This document shows, one piece after another, positions 31,341-43,300 of a stretch of DNA of 64,000 nt. Both the position numbers and the translations under genes were made by a program. Source of the stretch: Kappaphycus alvarezii (taxonomy: Eukaryota > Rhodophyta > Florideophyceae > Gigartinales > Solieriaceae); the NCBI GenBank assembly GCA_002205965.3, contig NADL03000548.1:406989-470988 (forward strand), in the 5' to 3' direction. A model generated the notes under the pieces. That model was not told the DNA's origin and did no database searches. It saw only the letters and a program-made list of their open reading frames with translations. How positions within the stretch are numbered: position 1 is the first letter of the stretch; each line of letters opens with the position of its first letter.

Positions 31341-34049
31341 AGTCATTCCGTCTTCGTATTTTCAGGTCAACGCGTGTTGACCACTTGGATATGAGATGGG
31401 TGCGATGTCAGCCGAGCGGCGGGAGCAGACCGGACAGCGAATAGATCCAGGGAATAGCGAGGAAGAGAAAACAGATGAGGCAGAGGATGTGCGCACGGAG
31501 AGGAGCCATGCTCGGTCGTGGGTTGCCGCGGACGAGAACAACCTATAGGACTTCGATAGCATGAGTTCAGTTGTGATCGCAGACTGGAGCCTTTCGCCGG
31601 GGAATGTCAAGTACAGCACGGTACTGTACTGTACTCAACGGCTGCTCAGATGTGATGCTGTGCTGTACATGAAACGAGTGACCATTAAAGAACTCAAGTA
31701 TTTTAATTGTAGAATATTCTGTACAGTTGTGACATTTGTCCATATTGACAGGTGTCAGAATCGGCGAGGTAGTAGCCATGGGACCAGGTGTTCTGTATTT
31801 TACATTATTTTACACTAAGGTACTGTACCATGCGTTTCCGGATCTCAGGGATACTGGAAACGCTATTCAGATAATGGACAGAGACTGAGCCTACCAAACG
31901 GAAGAGACGTGGTTTCGGTAGAACAATGTAACGTGCAAGCGAACAATGAATATAGCGACTGCAGCGGGCAGAAGTCTCGGTGAGGTATCGCATACGTGAG
32001 CTTAAAGTAAAAGAATAGCGTGAAATAGGGGAGATAGCCGGCAAATTGGCGTTAATAACCGAACCGCACTCTTCAAACATTAAAACACCAAATCGATTCC
32101 CCGTAAACTATCAGCCATCTTTTACAGAATCACCCAAATTCTTTAGTATCATCCCAATTCCCGAAAGAGTGGTACTAGTACCGGTTTGCGCGAGTGCTGC
32201 AACGCATTATTTACTTTTAAGGTTTGTATTTATGTTTTTACTATGGTCTGTTTTCTGTTGTTCTTTGTTTCTGTTTTTGTGCTTTTTTTTAATTTTTGAC
32301 TTTTTGTTCTATTGCTTGTTTCAGTTCTTATGTTTTTTGTTTCGATTTTTATCTATTTAACCAGCCGTCTGTTTCCTATCGCCACTAATTAAACATACTG
32401 ATTTTTTCCTCTGATCACCTCCCCTTCGTAGCGGAGGTGATCTTGCTGTGTCAGTAGTGGTTGCGCAGGCCTCCTACTACTCCCTTTCTGGGGCGGAAAG
32501 GCTTTAAATTTAAGGAGTCACTGCGTGTATTGCCCACTTCAACCTTGAGCTAAACACCGTAAGTCCGAACAGACAATGGATACCTGCAGTATAGTAAGTA
32601 CTGGCCCCTCGAAATTCAGTATGCACATCGAAGTTCCAAGGAAGCAAGGTAAGCCACTGCTTCTAGGACAATAGACAGGACGAGAAAACGTGGTGGTGTT
32701 TTTGGGGTGTTTGGGTGTGGTGGTGTTTGAAAGGAGTGTGTGTTTGGGTCGTTTGGTGTTTTTTTTGGATCTGGGGTTTTAAGTTTGGGTTTTAAGGCGT
32801 GTTTGTTTGGGTCTAGATCCAGTGCCGTTCCAACTCATGTTCGGTAATGTTTTAAGAATTAGTTAAATAGAGGAACCTGAAAATGAGAGCTTGGTTCATG
32901 TATCGACTAGAGATTTACCAGTGCCACTGATTGAGAACAGTCCCACTGTTAAAAATATATGGAATCTCTTAGATTCTAGCACTTCCATATACATTGAAAA
33001 AATTGAACTTCTTTCTCTGCCAAACCTGGTACCGGTGTTTAGCTTAATATTCGTGACAATTTATTGTCTTCGGTTTCCGAGATGATCGCACAAAACACAT
33101 GTGATGGCTTCAAGTCAAAATGCAATTCTTTGCATCACATGGATGTGACATGGTAGTCAAATCATAACAAAATCTGAAACTGCAGAGGTACTTTTGCAGT
33201 CCCACATATTTGATAAGCATTACAAAATATTTATCGAATATATTTAGGCACTTGTATTTCATAATCCCTAGCTCTCAGCAGTAGATGATGTTACTTGAGA
33301 AATTTCACAAGGCAATACATACATCGATCCATTATTTACACCTGTTGATATATGTGCAATATACATTCCAACAAGTCGTCGTCAAAATGTTACAACTGCG
33401 AGCAGAAAGCAGCCCTTATAAATTGTAGGAATAAAATGATATACATTCTCGAAATGCAAGTGGAGTTCTTCATCACGAAAACTAACGTGGTTTCGTATAT
33501 ATATGATACAGCGGGGGAAGTGGCTCCTCTTTGCCAAGACAGAATTATGTCCATTTATTTAGTAGTTTGTAACGGGATCCGTCATTCACATATAGTAATC
33601 TCAATTCGATTGGTACTAATCCGAATAACCAGTTGAACAACATTTGGATTCATGAGGGAAGGATGATCTCCGGTATCCTGCACGATGGAAAGCCATATGT
33701 TGTCTATCGAGTGTTTTTGTACTCCGATGAATTTAATCTGATCTCCACTATGTATCCGCGAGGAGCAGATTTTTGTGTGTATTTATTGCCTCTGGTCATT
33801 CCTGTGTAAGTGCGTCGAGGTAAAAGCGATGCCATAAGAATATCACTCACAACCCGAGGGTAACCATTGAAAGCATCTCCAGCAATACAACGGCAAATAG
33901 GCTAATCACCTAAATTTCAAGCGAATTGGCAGGAAATAATTGGCTGGAGTATATTTTACCACTTCCGAAAGTTTTGACATTTGGTGCTGAGTCCGTATGT
34001 CCCACCTGTGCACACGAAGGTTAAATCACTTCGGTATACGGCCTGGAAT
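31341..34049. other. No recognisable gene; low-complexity tracts and one hairpin
   Basis: 32220-32355 is T-rich. 32690-32820 is GT-rich (repeated GGTGTTTGGGT-type words). 32413-32442 is a perfect hairpin, GATCACCTCC / GGAGGTGATC, with a 10-base loop. 32050-32105 ends in ACATTAAAACACCAAATCG and ATTCCCC, resembling the LINE/SINE tail, but no duplication was found. The frame 33352-33636 is unassigned. Confidence 0.4.
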
Positions 34050-35325
34050 TTTCCAACAAGGCTGACGAGAACAAGCTCTTCGTCGTCACAAAAGACCTGC
34101 TAGACTTAAACAGCGACGACGCGGAGCCGAGGAAGGGGCGCAGTGGCTTCTCAGAGGGGCAAGGCACCGAGTGTCAATCTGGAACACCATCAGCTCGGAG
34201 GGCTACCGTACCGCCAATACTTTGCGACGCACCGGATCTATGACTTCGACAAGTTCCCCCGCCGCTTCCATGTATCTTGCCGCACCTTCGACCGCTTGCT
34301 CAACGAGACGACTACTCATGACGTGTACTTAAAGCAGCGTCGTAACTGCACCAAAACGCTCGGACTGTCGCCCTTTCAAAATATGACGGCGACCATGCGT
34401 ATTCTGACATACAGAGCCAGTGCGGATTCCGTTGAAAACAAGCTAGGCTTGTCGTAAAGAACTGAGCTCGTCTGATTTCGTCGCTTCTGCGAAAATTTCA
34501 TCACTGCATTTGAGGACGATTACCTCCACAGTCCAACGCAGGATGGTGTTGGGCGATTTCTGACTGTGTTGAGCATAGGGAATTCCACGTCATGCTAGGC
34601 AGCATTGATTGGTCTAAATGGCGTTGGAAGAATTGCCCAATCGCCTTTCACTGAATGTAAAAGGGCAAAGAGAAGGCAACGGTGGTGGCACTCAAGGCGT
34701 TTGCCTACCAGTCGCTCTGGATTTGGCACGACTTTTTCGGCATGGAGGGGTACCTCAACGAAATTAACGTCGTGAAGGCATCCCCTCTGTCCGAGAAGAT
34801 TACGTCTAGAGTTGTTCCACCGCTCTGCGTGTACCGCATCAATGGAGTGAGCCGAAATTAGCCGCATTGGCTTTAAGACCTCATCTACCTCAAGTGGGCC
34901 CTGTTCATTGAGACTACTCTCCAGGCCGTGACTAGGAAGGACAAAATTTTTGCAACACGCAAAAGGCCGGGCGAAAGGACTTCGAGCGAGCATTGGACGT
35001 CTTGCAGTGTAAGTGACACATCACCGTGACCCCTTCCTGGCTGTGATTGATTGGAAATATGAAGCGCATCATGAAATGCGTTGTGATTCTCCAGGACATG
35101 TGCGTCGAGGAGGGCATAAACACGGCGTGCAACGACGGCGAAAAATTCCTGACTGCGAGATCGTCGGAGAGGGCCAAGCGCCGATATGGATTGGGCTCGT
35201 CCAAATGCATGGAGCGGCACAAACTGACAAACTGGGCACCATCGCGACCTTGTACCCGTTAGAGGCGTACAAGGGACAGAAGGAGCACGACTTGACAAAG
35301 CGGCTGCTCATCGAACAACTATGAG
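34050..35325 (+). pseudogene. PIF/Harbinger-like transposase relic
   Basis: Plus-strand blocks in order: PYRQYFATHRIYDFDKFPRR, FHVSCRTFDRLL, KQRRNCTKTLGLSPFQN and MTATMRILTYRASADSVEN (34200-34440). Then MLGSIDWSKWRWKNCPIAF (34590-34650, first catalytic Asp in SIDW), SLWIWHDFFGMEG and LNEINVVKASPLSEK (34710-34800), and RKDFERALDVLQ (34975-35010, including the catalytic Glu position of RKDVERAFGVLQ). The pattern is that of the eukaryotic DDE transposases of the 'plant transposon protein' type. Frameshifts and stops at 34457 and later show it is dead. Terminal inverted repeats were not identified. Confidence 0.65.
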
Positions 35326-36499
35326 CGAAGCACGGAGCTACGTGAAGGCACTCCACGAGTTGCAAATCGCCGAACAAAAGGATGGACAGTACTTATTGCG
35401 ACTGGATTTTGGCGGGTCCTATCTGTGCTCTGAAACTATCCTCAAATATTTTTACTTCGTAAAAGCATCTTTGTCCTACTTTTCATCGTCGGCCACTGTG
35501 ACGCCCGCGAATAGTCCGAACTAGTCCTCGGACGCGTCTTATTCCTTGCGTGAAGCCAGTCCTAACGGTTCCTCAGACGCATCTGATTCTTTTCCTGACG
35601 CATTCAACGCCTGAATTCGCTCATGTTGCTTCAGCCCGAAAGAAAGCTTCGCCATGTCGGAGTCTGCGCTGACCGGTCCGCTCTTGAACAGCTAAATGTC
35701 ATTGTGCGTCTTAAGCTAGGCCATATGATGCTTTTGAAGGTCCAGCTGACGACATCTCGAGCTTCTTGTTTCGGTGCTCCTCGGGAGCACGGATCTCATT
35801 CTCCCGCTTCTGCCCCAAGACATGCTGTGCAGCGCCGCTTCCCTCATTTCCGCCCCCTGCCTCCAGAAGATATGCACGAAGATGATTCGTCCTCCACTGA
35901 CCCAGCCTCCGACCCTTCCACCGACGCCTCCAAGCTGACTTTTTCATTGCTTTTTATACTGGTACCTTGCATGGCGCCACTAGCTGCGTTGAACTTCGGG
36001 AGAACGCACAGAATCTTCCACGCCGGCATTGAACTTGAATTTAGGACCAATTTCGTCTTGAAGGATACAAATTGATTATTTTAAATGAGCAAAGCCGTAG
36101 CGACTCGCAACTGCTCGTCCTAATTCGTCCCGCTCCGCTTCAGTTCTACGCTCGCAACTCAATGACTGAACCGTGTGCACCTCATCGGCATGATCTTGAG
36201 GCGCGCCTAGATCGAGCTCGGCGGACGGGAGGCGTAGACGCTCGGCTTTTGCGTCTTCTACGCTTCGTATATGTGTCCGTAGTACGTGGCGCTTTTCTGC
36301 TCAAATCCCAATCTGGTGTCTGTTCTGACCGCCATATAGGCTCACGCTGTATTTCAGCGGTGTGTTCGAGATGTTATCTGCCGTAGTCATCGCTGTGTAT
36401 TCGCTGAGAATTCGATGTTCAATACCGCGCCTTCATGCGTGTTGGTCTATATTTCATTGCCATTCCGGGTTCTATCCGAGCAGTTTGCATCTTCCCGCA
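35326..36499. other. No recognisable gene
   Basis: The frame 35623-36075 (150 residues) has a C-terminal hydrophobic stretch (LTFSLLFILVPCMAPLAAL) but no start context or family. It could be part of the decayed Harbinger element. Confidence 0.35.
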
Positions 36500-36504
36500 A
36501 TATA

Positions 36505-37873
36505 TGATAGGGGTAAATCGTCGGGAGAAGAGATACTCAGAACCAACTACCCAAGAAGGAGGTGTTGCAAGCGACAAAAGTGCTACCGTGGTATAGTTGA
36601 ACAAACAAAAAGGAGTGTATATGGAAGAGAGTTGAGAGGGCTACAAGCAAGTATGAAAGGGGCAGAGTCTACTACTGATGCTCTGTGAGCAGCGTAGGAA
36701 AAATGTTTCTTGGGTCTGAGATTGACTCTCAACTTCCTACTACTCGGGACTTGGCTTGAAGTTTTCTGCCAACTTGCTTGACCTCCACAAGAGGAGGCAG
36801 CTTACTCAGCTTATATAGACTTTTTTGGTATCCCTAAAGTCTCAAAGAAACATACTAAGAACCATAAAATGCATCAAATGGAATCGTGTGAACGAGAAAG
36901 ACTAACAGCAGATACTATCAGGATATATATCTAGATTCTTTCCTTAACATCTTAGTCCTCTATATCAGAGCCAAACAGTTCTCCCAAAATATCCATTCCA
37001 CCCAGGCAGTCCACACAAATATCCGCGAACGGCTTAGAATTCTCCATTGCCTCCTGCGAAATATCTGGACCACTGAGGACGTCCCCACCCAGTTTCGGAG
37101 TCGTGACCACCTGGTCCATATTTTCTGGCCCCTTCCCCACTAATCCAGCACTTTCCATGTCTCCCTCCCCCTCATCCTCCTCTTCATCCTCTTCTCTCCT
37201 CTCGCCATCCTCGTCAGAAGAGTCAGAAATCACAATTACCCCTCAGTCTCCCCTCCTTTCTCCATGGGAGCCCCCCACCGTTATACACTAGTGGTTCCCA
37301 CGGATCCACCCAGTCCTCCTCTTCATCCTCCTCATCCTCCTCTTCGTCTAACTCCTCTTCTCCCTTCTCCTCCTCCTCTGCCTCTTCTGCCTGCTCGAGG
37401 CAGTTACGGCGGACTCACTCCCGAACGCGTTCCCGGTCCAACCTTCTACAGTAATCATCGTAGTCGGTTGGACCATTTGCCATCAGGGCCAAAGCGTTGA
37501 GTGGACGACGGCCTCGGGATGACTTGGTGATGGTGAGGGAAGGACGGAGGTTGGTCATGTTAAGGGCTAAAAGAAGGGGTGAGCCGATGGGGTAGTTGAT
37601 GGTGGGGGGTTGCCTCAACGACGTCGACTTCGAAGTTTAAATACTGCGACGTCTTCGAAAAGTATGTAGACCTTGGACGTGTACAGTAATGACATCTATT
37701 AATGACACAGTGTCTTAAAATAAAAAATCAACCCATGAATTTGCCACACTCATCCAAATTAAAAATATCTTGCAAATTCAGAAACTGTAAAAAATATCTT
37801 GCAAATCCCGATACTGTATCTAAATTTGGTCCTCCTCTAGATTTTTTTTCGTGTGCAAATTTTGCGCACATCA
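36505..37873 (-). repeat. Solo LTR of family D, reverse
   Basis: 1,369 bp, flanked by ATATA at 36500-36504 and 37874-37878. The sequence is nearly the same as 29610-30973 in reverse. The different target duplication proves a separate insertion. CTTATATA (TATA box, minus) lies at 36817-36810. Confidence 0.87.
36952..37558 (-). CDS. U3-encoded acidic protein with SUMO-interaction-like motif
   Basis: Starts at ATG 37558 and runs to an in-frame TGA at 37417-37415 (RERVRE stop VRRNCLEQ), then an acidic run. A second block from about 37240 opens with VIVISDSSDEDGE. Four aliphatic residues followed by phospho-serines and acids are the textbook form of a SUMO-interacting motif. The C-terminus is Gly/Asp-rich, with CVDCLGGMDILGELFGS and a stop at 36952. 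The join between blocks is unresolved (short intron or frameshift). It lies upstream of the LTR TATA box, hence in U3. No known family is recognised; it may modify host chromatin or silencing, which is a guess. Confidence 0.45.
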
Positions 37874-37914
37874 ATATAATCAGCATCCCTATTTAAAATA
37901 GTATTGATGCAAAA

Positions 37915-39700
37915 GTGGGAAAACCCCGTGGCAAAAAGAATTTGTTTGCCACCTCTATTTATGACTTCAGCACGTTTGCCAAATTGCACCTGGGCCGGTG
38001 TGAAACGTATCATCACATCAAATTTGCAAATTTCGATGATTTTCTATTTTGCCCTGACCGGGACGGATGCTCTAGTCATGTTATTTCTTTCATTATTGAC
38101 AATATCTTCAGTGGTACCATTAACGGTATCGCCAGTACCCTTTTCATTGGTGCTACACGCAAAATATTCTTGTATGTCGTTGGGCTCATTGGTGACTACC
38201 CCGCAGCGGCACATGACATTAACGTCCAAAGTCAAAACGCCAGTTACTAATGCAAATTACTTTCGTTTCGAAGTTTATCAAAGAATATTGCAACGGAGTC
38301 AATATATGAATACATAAAATCCATATCTTCAAAGAATCACACTTTTCTAGGTAAAGCTGCTAGACGGAAGTACCTCAACAAATCAGTATACCTTCACAGG
38401 ATTGCAACTATCTCGAAATGAAAAGTACAGATCACCTATCAGTATTTAGCTGTCCTTTAATAGTTAAACAGTAAAACCGCCGAATCCATACCATGAGGGA
38501 AAAGATAGCCGTTAATGATAAGAATATTCCAGATGCCCCTGGCATATTGATCCGTATAGATCAAATCTGGTTGCAGCATACCACCTTTTGTCTGGCCTTA
38601 TTAATAAAATCTGGAATATTTTATAGTGTAGGTATAGATCCAAAGTGCTGAATTGAGAAGCATTGCACGTTTTGCCGTCGTAGATGCTCTTAGACGACAC
38701 GGGCTTGTTTATCTGAAGTCCGCATTTAACGAGAAAAAAATGCTTGAAAAGTATGACTCTATCAAGTATATTCTCAGTTGTCATCTTTTCTGTTCTAGTA
38801 TTCAAAAAAATACAACATTTCACGATGGTAATACTCTCATCAGAATTTTTGTGTCAGCAATGAGTATATTACAATCTCTGGTCGGTCAAAGCTGTTGGTG
38901 CCAAGAAGTAGAAGTGGATGGTCATGCCTGTTCAGAGTTTGTTACCGGACCGTTGCGATCAAAATACATTTCAGAAATTAGTACGAAATCAAATTTATAT
39001 GTAAAAGAAGTCACTTCTGCAAGATTTCAGAGTACGCACTGTCTGGGCTGGATAAGCCCGACCTCCAACGTATCCTTAAGTCCTATGATTTCACAAATCC
39101 TGCTATATATCATTGTATGGAGTTCATGGAACTTCTTTTCGAATCCATTCACAAAAACCTCTGAAAAGTTTTATTGTAAGATGCAACCATCATCATGCTC
39201 ACATACTCGCAGTATAATACGTCTTGTATACGGAATGTTTGTGTATAATTGGAGTACTGCACTGAAATACGACAAATGAACAACACAAAAAGCTCTATAT
39301 ACTCGACAGTTTTAAGAAAAATCCTGCTCGGTAACGATGTAGACATGAGAAATGGAAATGACCAAAATGAGGTGATCCATATCCCAAATATTTTAATCGA
39401 GAATCTTTTCAAAAAGTCCTTGGTTGAAAGAAGGGCAAATATATCTGTACGGATTCGTTTCAATTACAAACGCAGAATAAGTGAATGGGTAGTTTGAAAC
39501 TTGAATGGACAATAGACGCACATGAAGTGCTGTGGGGAATTTTAAATTTCCAAGATATTGCACAGTATTTATTGAAAAGGTACGAGGGAGAATTGCCGAC
39601 AATGTATGTAGGATTGGGATGCTCTGTATACATGAAAGATATGGATTTAACTGAAAAAAAGGTGGTAGAGTCATTGGAAAACCACATGAGTTAAATACCT
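37915..39700 (+). pseudogene. Unassigned decayed protein, possibly a DNA-transposon protein
   Basis: Plus-strand open pieces at 37915-38250, 38653-39279, 39249-39497 and 39485-39694. The first contains KLHLGRCETYHHIKFANFDD, then TRKIFLYVVGLIGDYPAAA and VQSQNASY. The YxVGxxGDxPAA...N layout recalls the region of large transposases (for example CACTA tnp2) where a metal-site Asp precedes a CxxC. The evidence is thin. The intervening stops indicate decay. No terminal repeats were seen. Confidence 0.25.
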
Positions 39701-39888
39701 ATCGAAAGACTGCACCACTCAAATTTTTATCACAAACGAGGGTATTCACAGTTTCATCGTTCGTAGCAACTCTGGAAATCATTCGGCTATGCAAACTAAA
39801 TTTTTCGCACAAATTTCTTTCTTACAGAGAGGGAGCAAAGAAACGTTTCGTTTATGCGTGCTGTTCACGGTTCAGGAAGCAAAAAGGT

Positions 39889-39986
39889 TCAAAATCCCGA
39901 TGAACTGGCCAATACTGACAATTTCCAAATAGTAGCTATTTCTGGTAGTTTGAGAAGAATTGGATTTCTCAATCCTTGTATATATG
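39889..39986 (-). pseudogene. 3' part of an unassigned frame interrupted by the gypsy element
   Basis: The minus strand reads SYIQGLRNPILLKLPEIATI and WKLSVLASSSGF, then a stop. Removing the gypsy element and one AAGGG joins it in frame to the open frame at 46138-45859 (KDPSKLLKPLFP). The protein is not recognised. Confidence 0.35.
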
Positions 39987-39991
39987 AAGGG
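39987..39991. repeat. Target-site duplication AAGGG of the gypsy element (left)
   Basis: AAGGG recurs at 45859-45863. Confidence 0.88.
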
Positions 39992-40363
39992 AGTGAAACG
40001 GAAGACCAGTTGGGGCAAAGGAAGACAGATAAAATAAACTCAAAACGTAGACTTTGATCGATGGATAATAGTTTGTTGGGTGTTGGTGCCGCTACTCGGC
40101 AATAACCGTTCCTTATATAGTGATTCTCACCCCCTCTAAATGTTTGCAAAATCACACATATCAAATATACTGACTAGAAAGCTCTAAAGTACTCCAAATT
40201 ATTCTAGAACACTAATTGGAAACCTCTAGATGCGTTACAGCAATGCAATATAAAATTCTACAGGCAAAATAAAAACTAAAAAGATAAATGCCACGCTAAA
40301 TATGCCTTGCTGGCATGCGTCCAGAACAGCCTAGAATACCGTAGACTATTCTGGATTGTTACA
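39992..40363 (-). repeat. Gypsy 3' LTR
   Basis: 372 bp, identical in length to 45487-45858. The sense strand begins TGTAACAATCC and ends CGTTTCACT. The TATA box is ACTATATAAGG on the minus strand (about 40121-40111). Confidence 0.93.
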
Positions 40364-40395
40364 CTATTCCCACCTCCTCTCTATTGACGACCCCT
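40364..40395 (-). promoter_or_regulatory. Polypurine tract of the gypsy element
   Basis: The minus strand reads AGAGAGGAGGTGGGAATAG immediately before the LTR start TGTAACA. Confidence 0.75.
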
Positions 40396-43300
40396 TCAAT
40401 GATACTCAGGTAGTAATCCATTATCAATAATGTATTTGTGCCAAACATCGGTTACAGTACCATCACGATCCACGAAATCTCTTGTTGGCTGCCACTCAGC
40501 TTCATGAGTGGGCGCCCCCTTCATTAATGTAAGGAACTGATATCCTCTTCCTCTCTTTCTGTGCTTTAAAATACTTCCAACGACTTGTTCTTATCCTTCA
40601 GGCATGGGTATTGGATCAGGTCTTTCAGGAATGGGCATCCCAATTTCGGCAGGCTGTTCCCTGTATGGAGTTGTGTGGATCACATGAACAACTGGATGGA
40701 TCTTAAGGTGACTTGGTAGATCCAACCTTACAGCATTCTTTCCAATTAACTCCTTCACTAGAAATGGCCCATACCTTTTTGCCGTCAGCTTCTGTGTTTC
40801 CTGAGACCTTGAATATGAATCCGTAAACAAAGATTTGTTCAGCCATACTTTCGATCCCACTTGATAACTCGGAGCTTGATAACGTTGAGAGGATATCGCA
40901 CTTTGCCTATCCTTAGACACTTTGTACGAGAACTTAGCATCCTCCAAAGAATTTTTCAATCTCGTCTTAAACTCCTCAACGCTTTCAATCGGTATCTCAG
41001 CTCCTGAAATCATATCAAGAGGTGTCTTCGGATTGTATCCCAAGTCCATTTCGAATGGAGACATTCCCAAGTCTTCAGTCACAGAAGAGTTATATGCAAA
41101 CTCTGCAGCAGGTAGCAATTCATCCCAATCATTCTGATGGTACGAGCAATAACACCGTAAATAATTTTCAACTATTCGGTTCATAATCTCCGATGCACCA
41201 TCTGTCTGCCGATGACGACTTTTGGACATCTTCAACTTCACTCCACATAGCTTCATCACATTTTCCCAGAACTTTGAAGTAAACTTAGGGTCTCTGTCTG
41301 AAACAATGTTATCTGGTAAGCCATGGAGCTTGAATATGTTGTTGAAGAATGAAGTAGCCACATCCACTGCCGTGTCATTCACATTACAAGGAATGAAATG
41401 GACTCTTCTTGTAAAACGATCAACCCAAGTTGTGACTCCATCTTTTCCATTCTTCGCCATTGGAAGGTGTACAATAAAGTCAGTAGCTAGAGATCCCCAT
41501 CTTCTCTCAGGCATCTCTAATGACGTTGGAACTGTCATTTTCTTCTGATTCGAATCTTTTGCTTGTTGACATCGAAGACATCCTTGGACATAATTTCGAA
41601 AATCACGTGTCTTATGTCTCCAATGATAGTTCGAGAGCCTCGATAAAGTCTTCGCAAAAGCAAAATGTCCACCTATTTTCGAATCATGCGCTAGCTGCAG
41701 TATATCTGAAACACTCTTCCTTGGAACACACAGTTTCTTACCATACATCAGTCGTTTTCCTTCTCGCCTAAACATATGAATCATCTTTTCAAGCTGTACT
41801 TTCTTAGTCTCATCAGAAGGCCAATTTCCATCTAGTGCTCTAACAATAGGTCCAAAGAACTGATCATCATCATAACTGCTAAGAATATCATCAAGATCAA
41901 AAGACAACACTTCCACATCGTTAACTGAAGGGTTATCCATATTCTTAGAGTTAATCACATGAGGAGCTCTTGACAAAGCATCACCAAGTACATGAATTTT
42001 TCCTTGCTTCAAGGTTATAGGAAATATTCCAAAATTACCAAGCGTTTCGATGTACCTAGCCTCTTTTCGACTCAACTTTGGCTTTGTGAATAAATGCTTG
42101 AGGACCTGATTGTCAGTTATAATCTCAAATGATGAACCTTCCAAATAACATCTGGACCTCTGAAGAAAAGATATCAAACCAAGAAGCTCCCTATCATTTG
42201 CGGAATAATCTCTTTCAGTAGGAGACCACTTTTTAGAATAGAAGGCAATAACACGATCCTTTCCATTCTCATCTAGTTGTGTTAAAGTTCCTCCAACCGC
42301 ATATTGCGAGGCATCAACATGACCTCGAAAACTCTTGTTCCAGTCTGGTGCAACAAGAATAGGGGCTTGGGTGATGGCTTCTTTCAACTTTTGGAATGCT
42401 TCATCACACTTTTCATTCCACTTACCAACACCGATATCTTTCTTTGTCAGATCGGTTAATGGCGCTGCAATTTCCGAGAACTTAGGAATAAACCTGCGGA
42501 AGAATTGAAGTAAGCCAACAAAACTTCTAATATCTGTAACAGTTTTCGGCTTCGGCCATGTCTTCAAAACCTCGACTTTTTCTGGGTTAACGCGAAGACC
42601 ATCTTTGCCGACTATGAAGCCCAAGAACTCAATTTCTGTTTTCAGAAAATCACATTTCTTCGGGGAAACGTAAAGCTCATGTTCTTTCAGGCGGCTTAGT
42701 ACTATTTCCAGATGCTTGAGGTGGCTTTCTTCATCCTTGCTGAATATTAGAAGATCATCAATGTACACAACCATAAAGACATCAATACAATCATAGAAGA
42801 TACGGTTCATTAACGACTGGAATGTAGCCGGGGCATTACATAAACCCATCGGCATAACAAGATACTCAAACTGTCCGTACTTCGTATTGAATGCAGTCTT
42901 TTCTATATCCTCAGGCTTCACGCGTATCTGATGGAAACCAGTTTTCAAGTCCAACTTTGAGAAGACTCTTGCGTCACCAAGCCTATCAAACATCTCATCT
43001 GATCTAGGCAAGGGTGCATTATTCTTTTTCGTGATTCGATAAGTGCTCGATAATCGACCACTCCTCGCAGTTTGTCCTTCTCTTGGACGAAAAATAAAGG
43101 TGATCCATACGGTGACTTACTTGGCCTGATCTTCTTATTTCTCAGCAAATCTTCCACATATTCCTTTGCAGCTTTCAACTCCGCCGGGGATAACTGAAAC
43201 AATGGACGACGAGGTGGCTTAGAACCTTTCTCAACCTCAATCTCATGATTCACACTTCTCTTTGGTGGTAGTCCAGCAGGTAGTTCCCCTTTGAAGACAT

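Noticed and set aside
29360..31635. TACTGTACTGTAC runs as regulatory elements
   Set aside because: Short simple repeats at two places without further context.
29610..37873. Giant inverted-repeat transposon with 1.36-kb termini enclosing the Harbinger relic
   Set aside because: The two arms have different 5-bp target duplications (CCGTC and ATATA) and TG...CA ends, so they are independent solo LTRs in opposite orientation.
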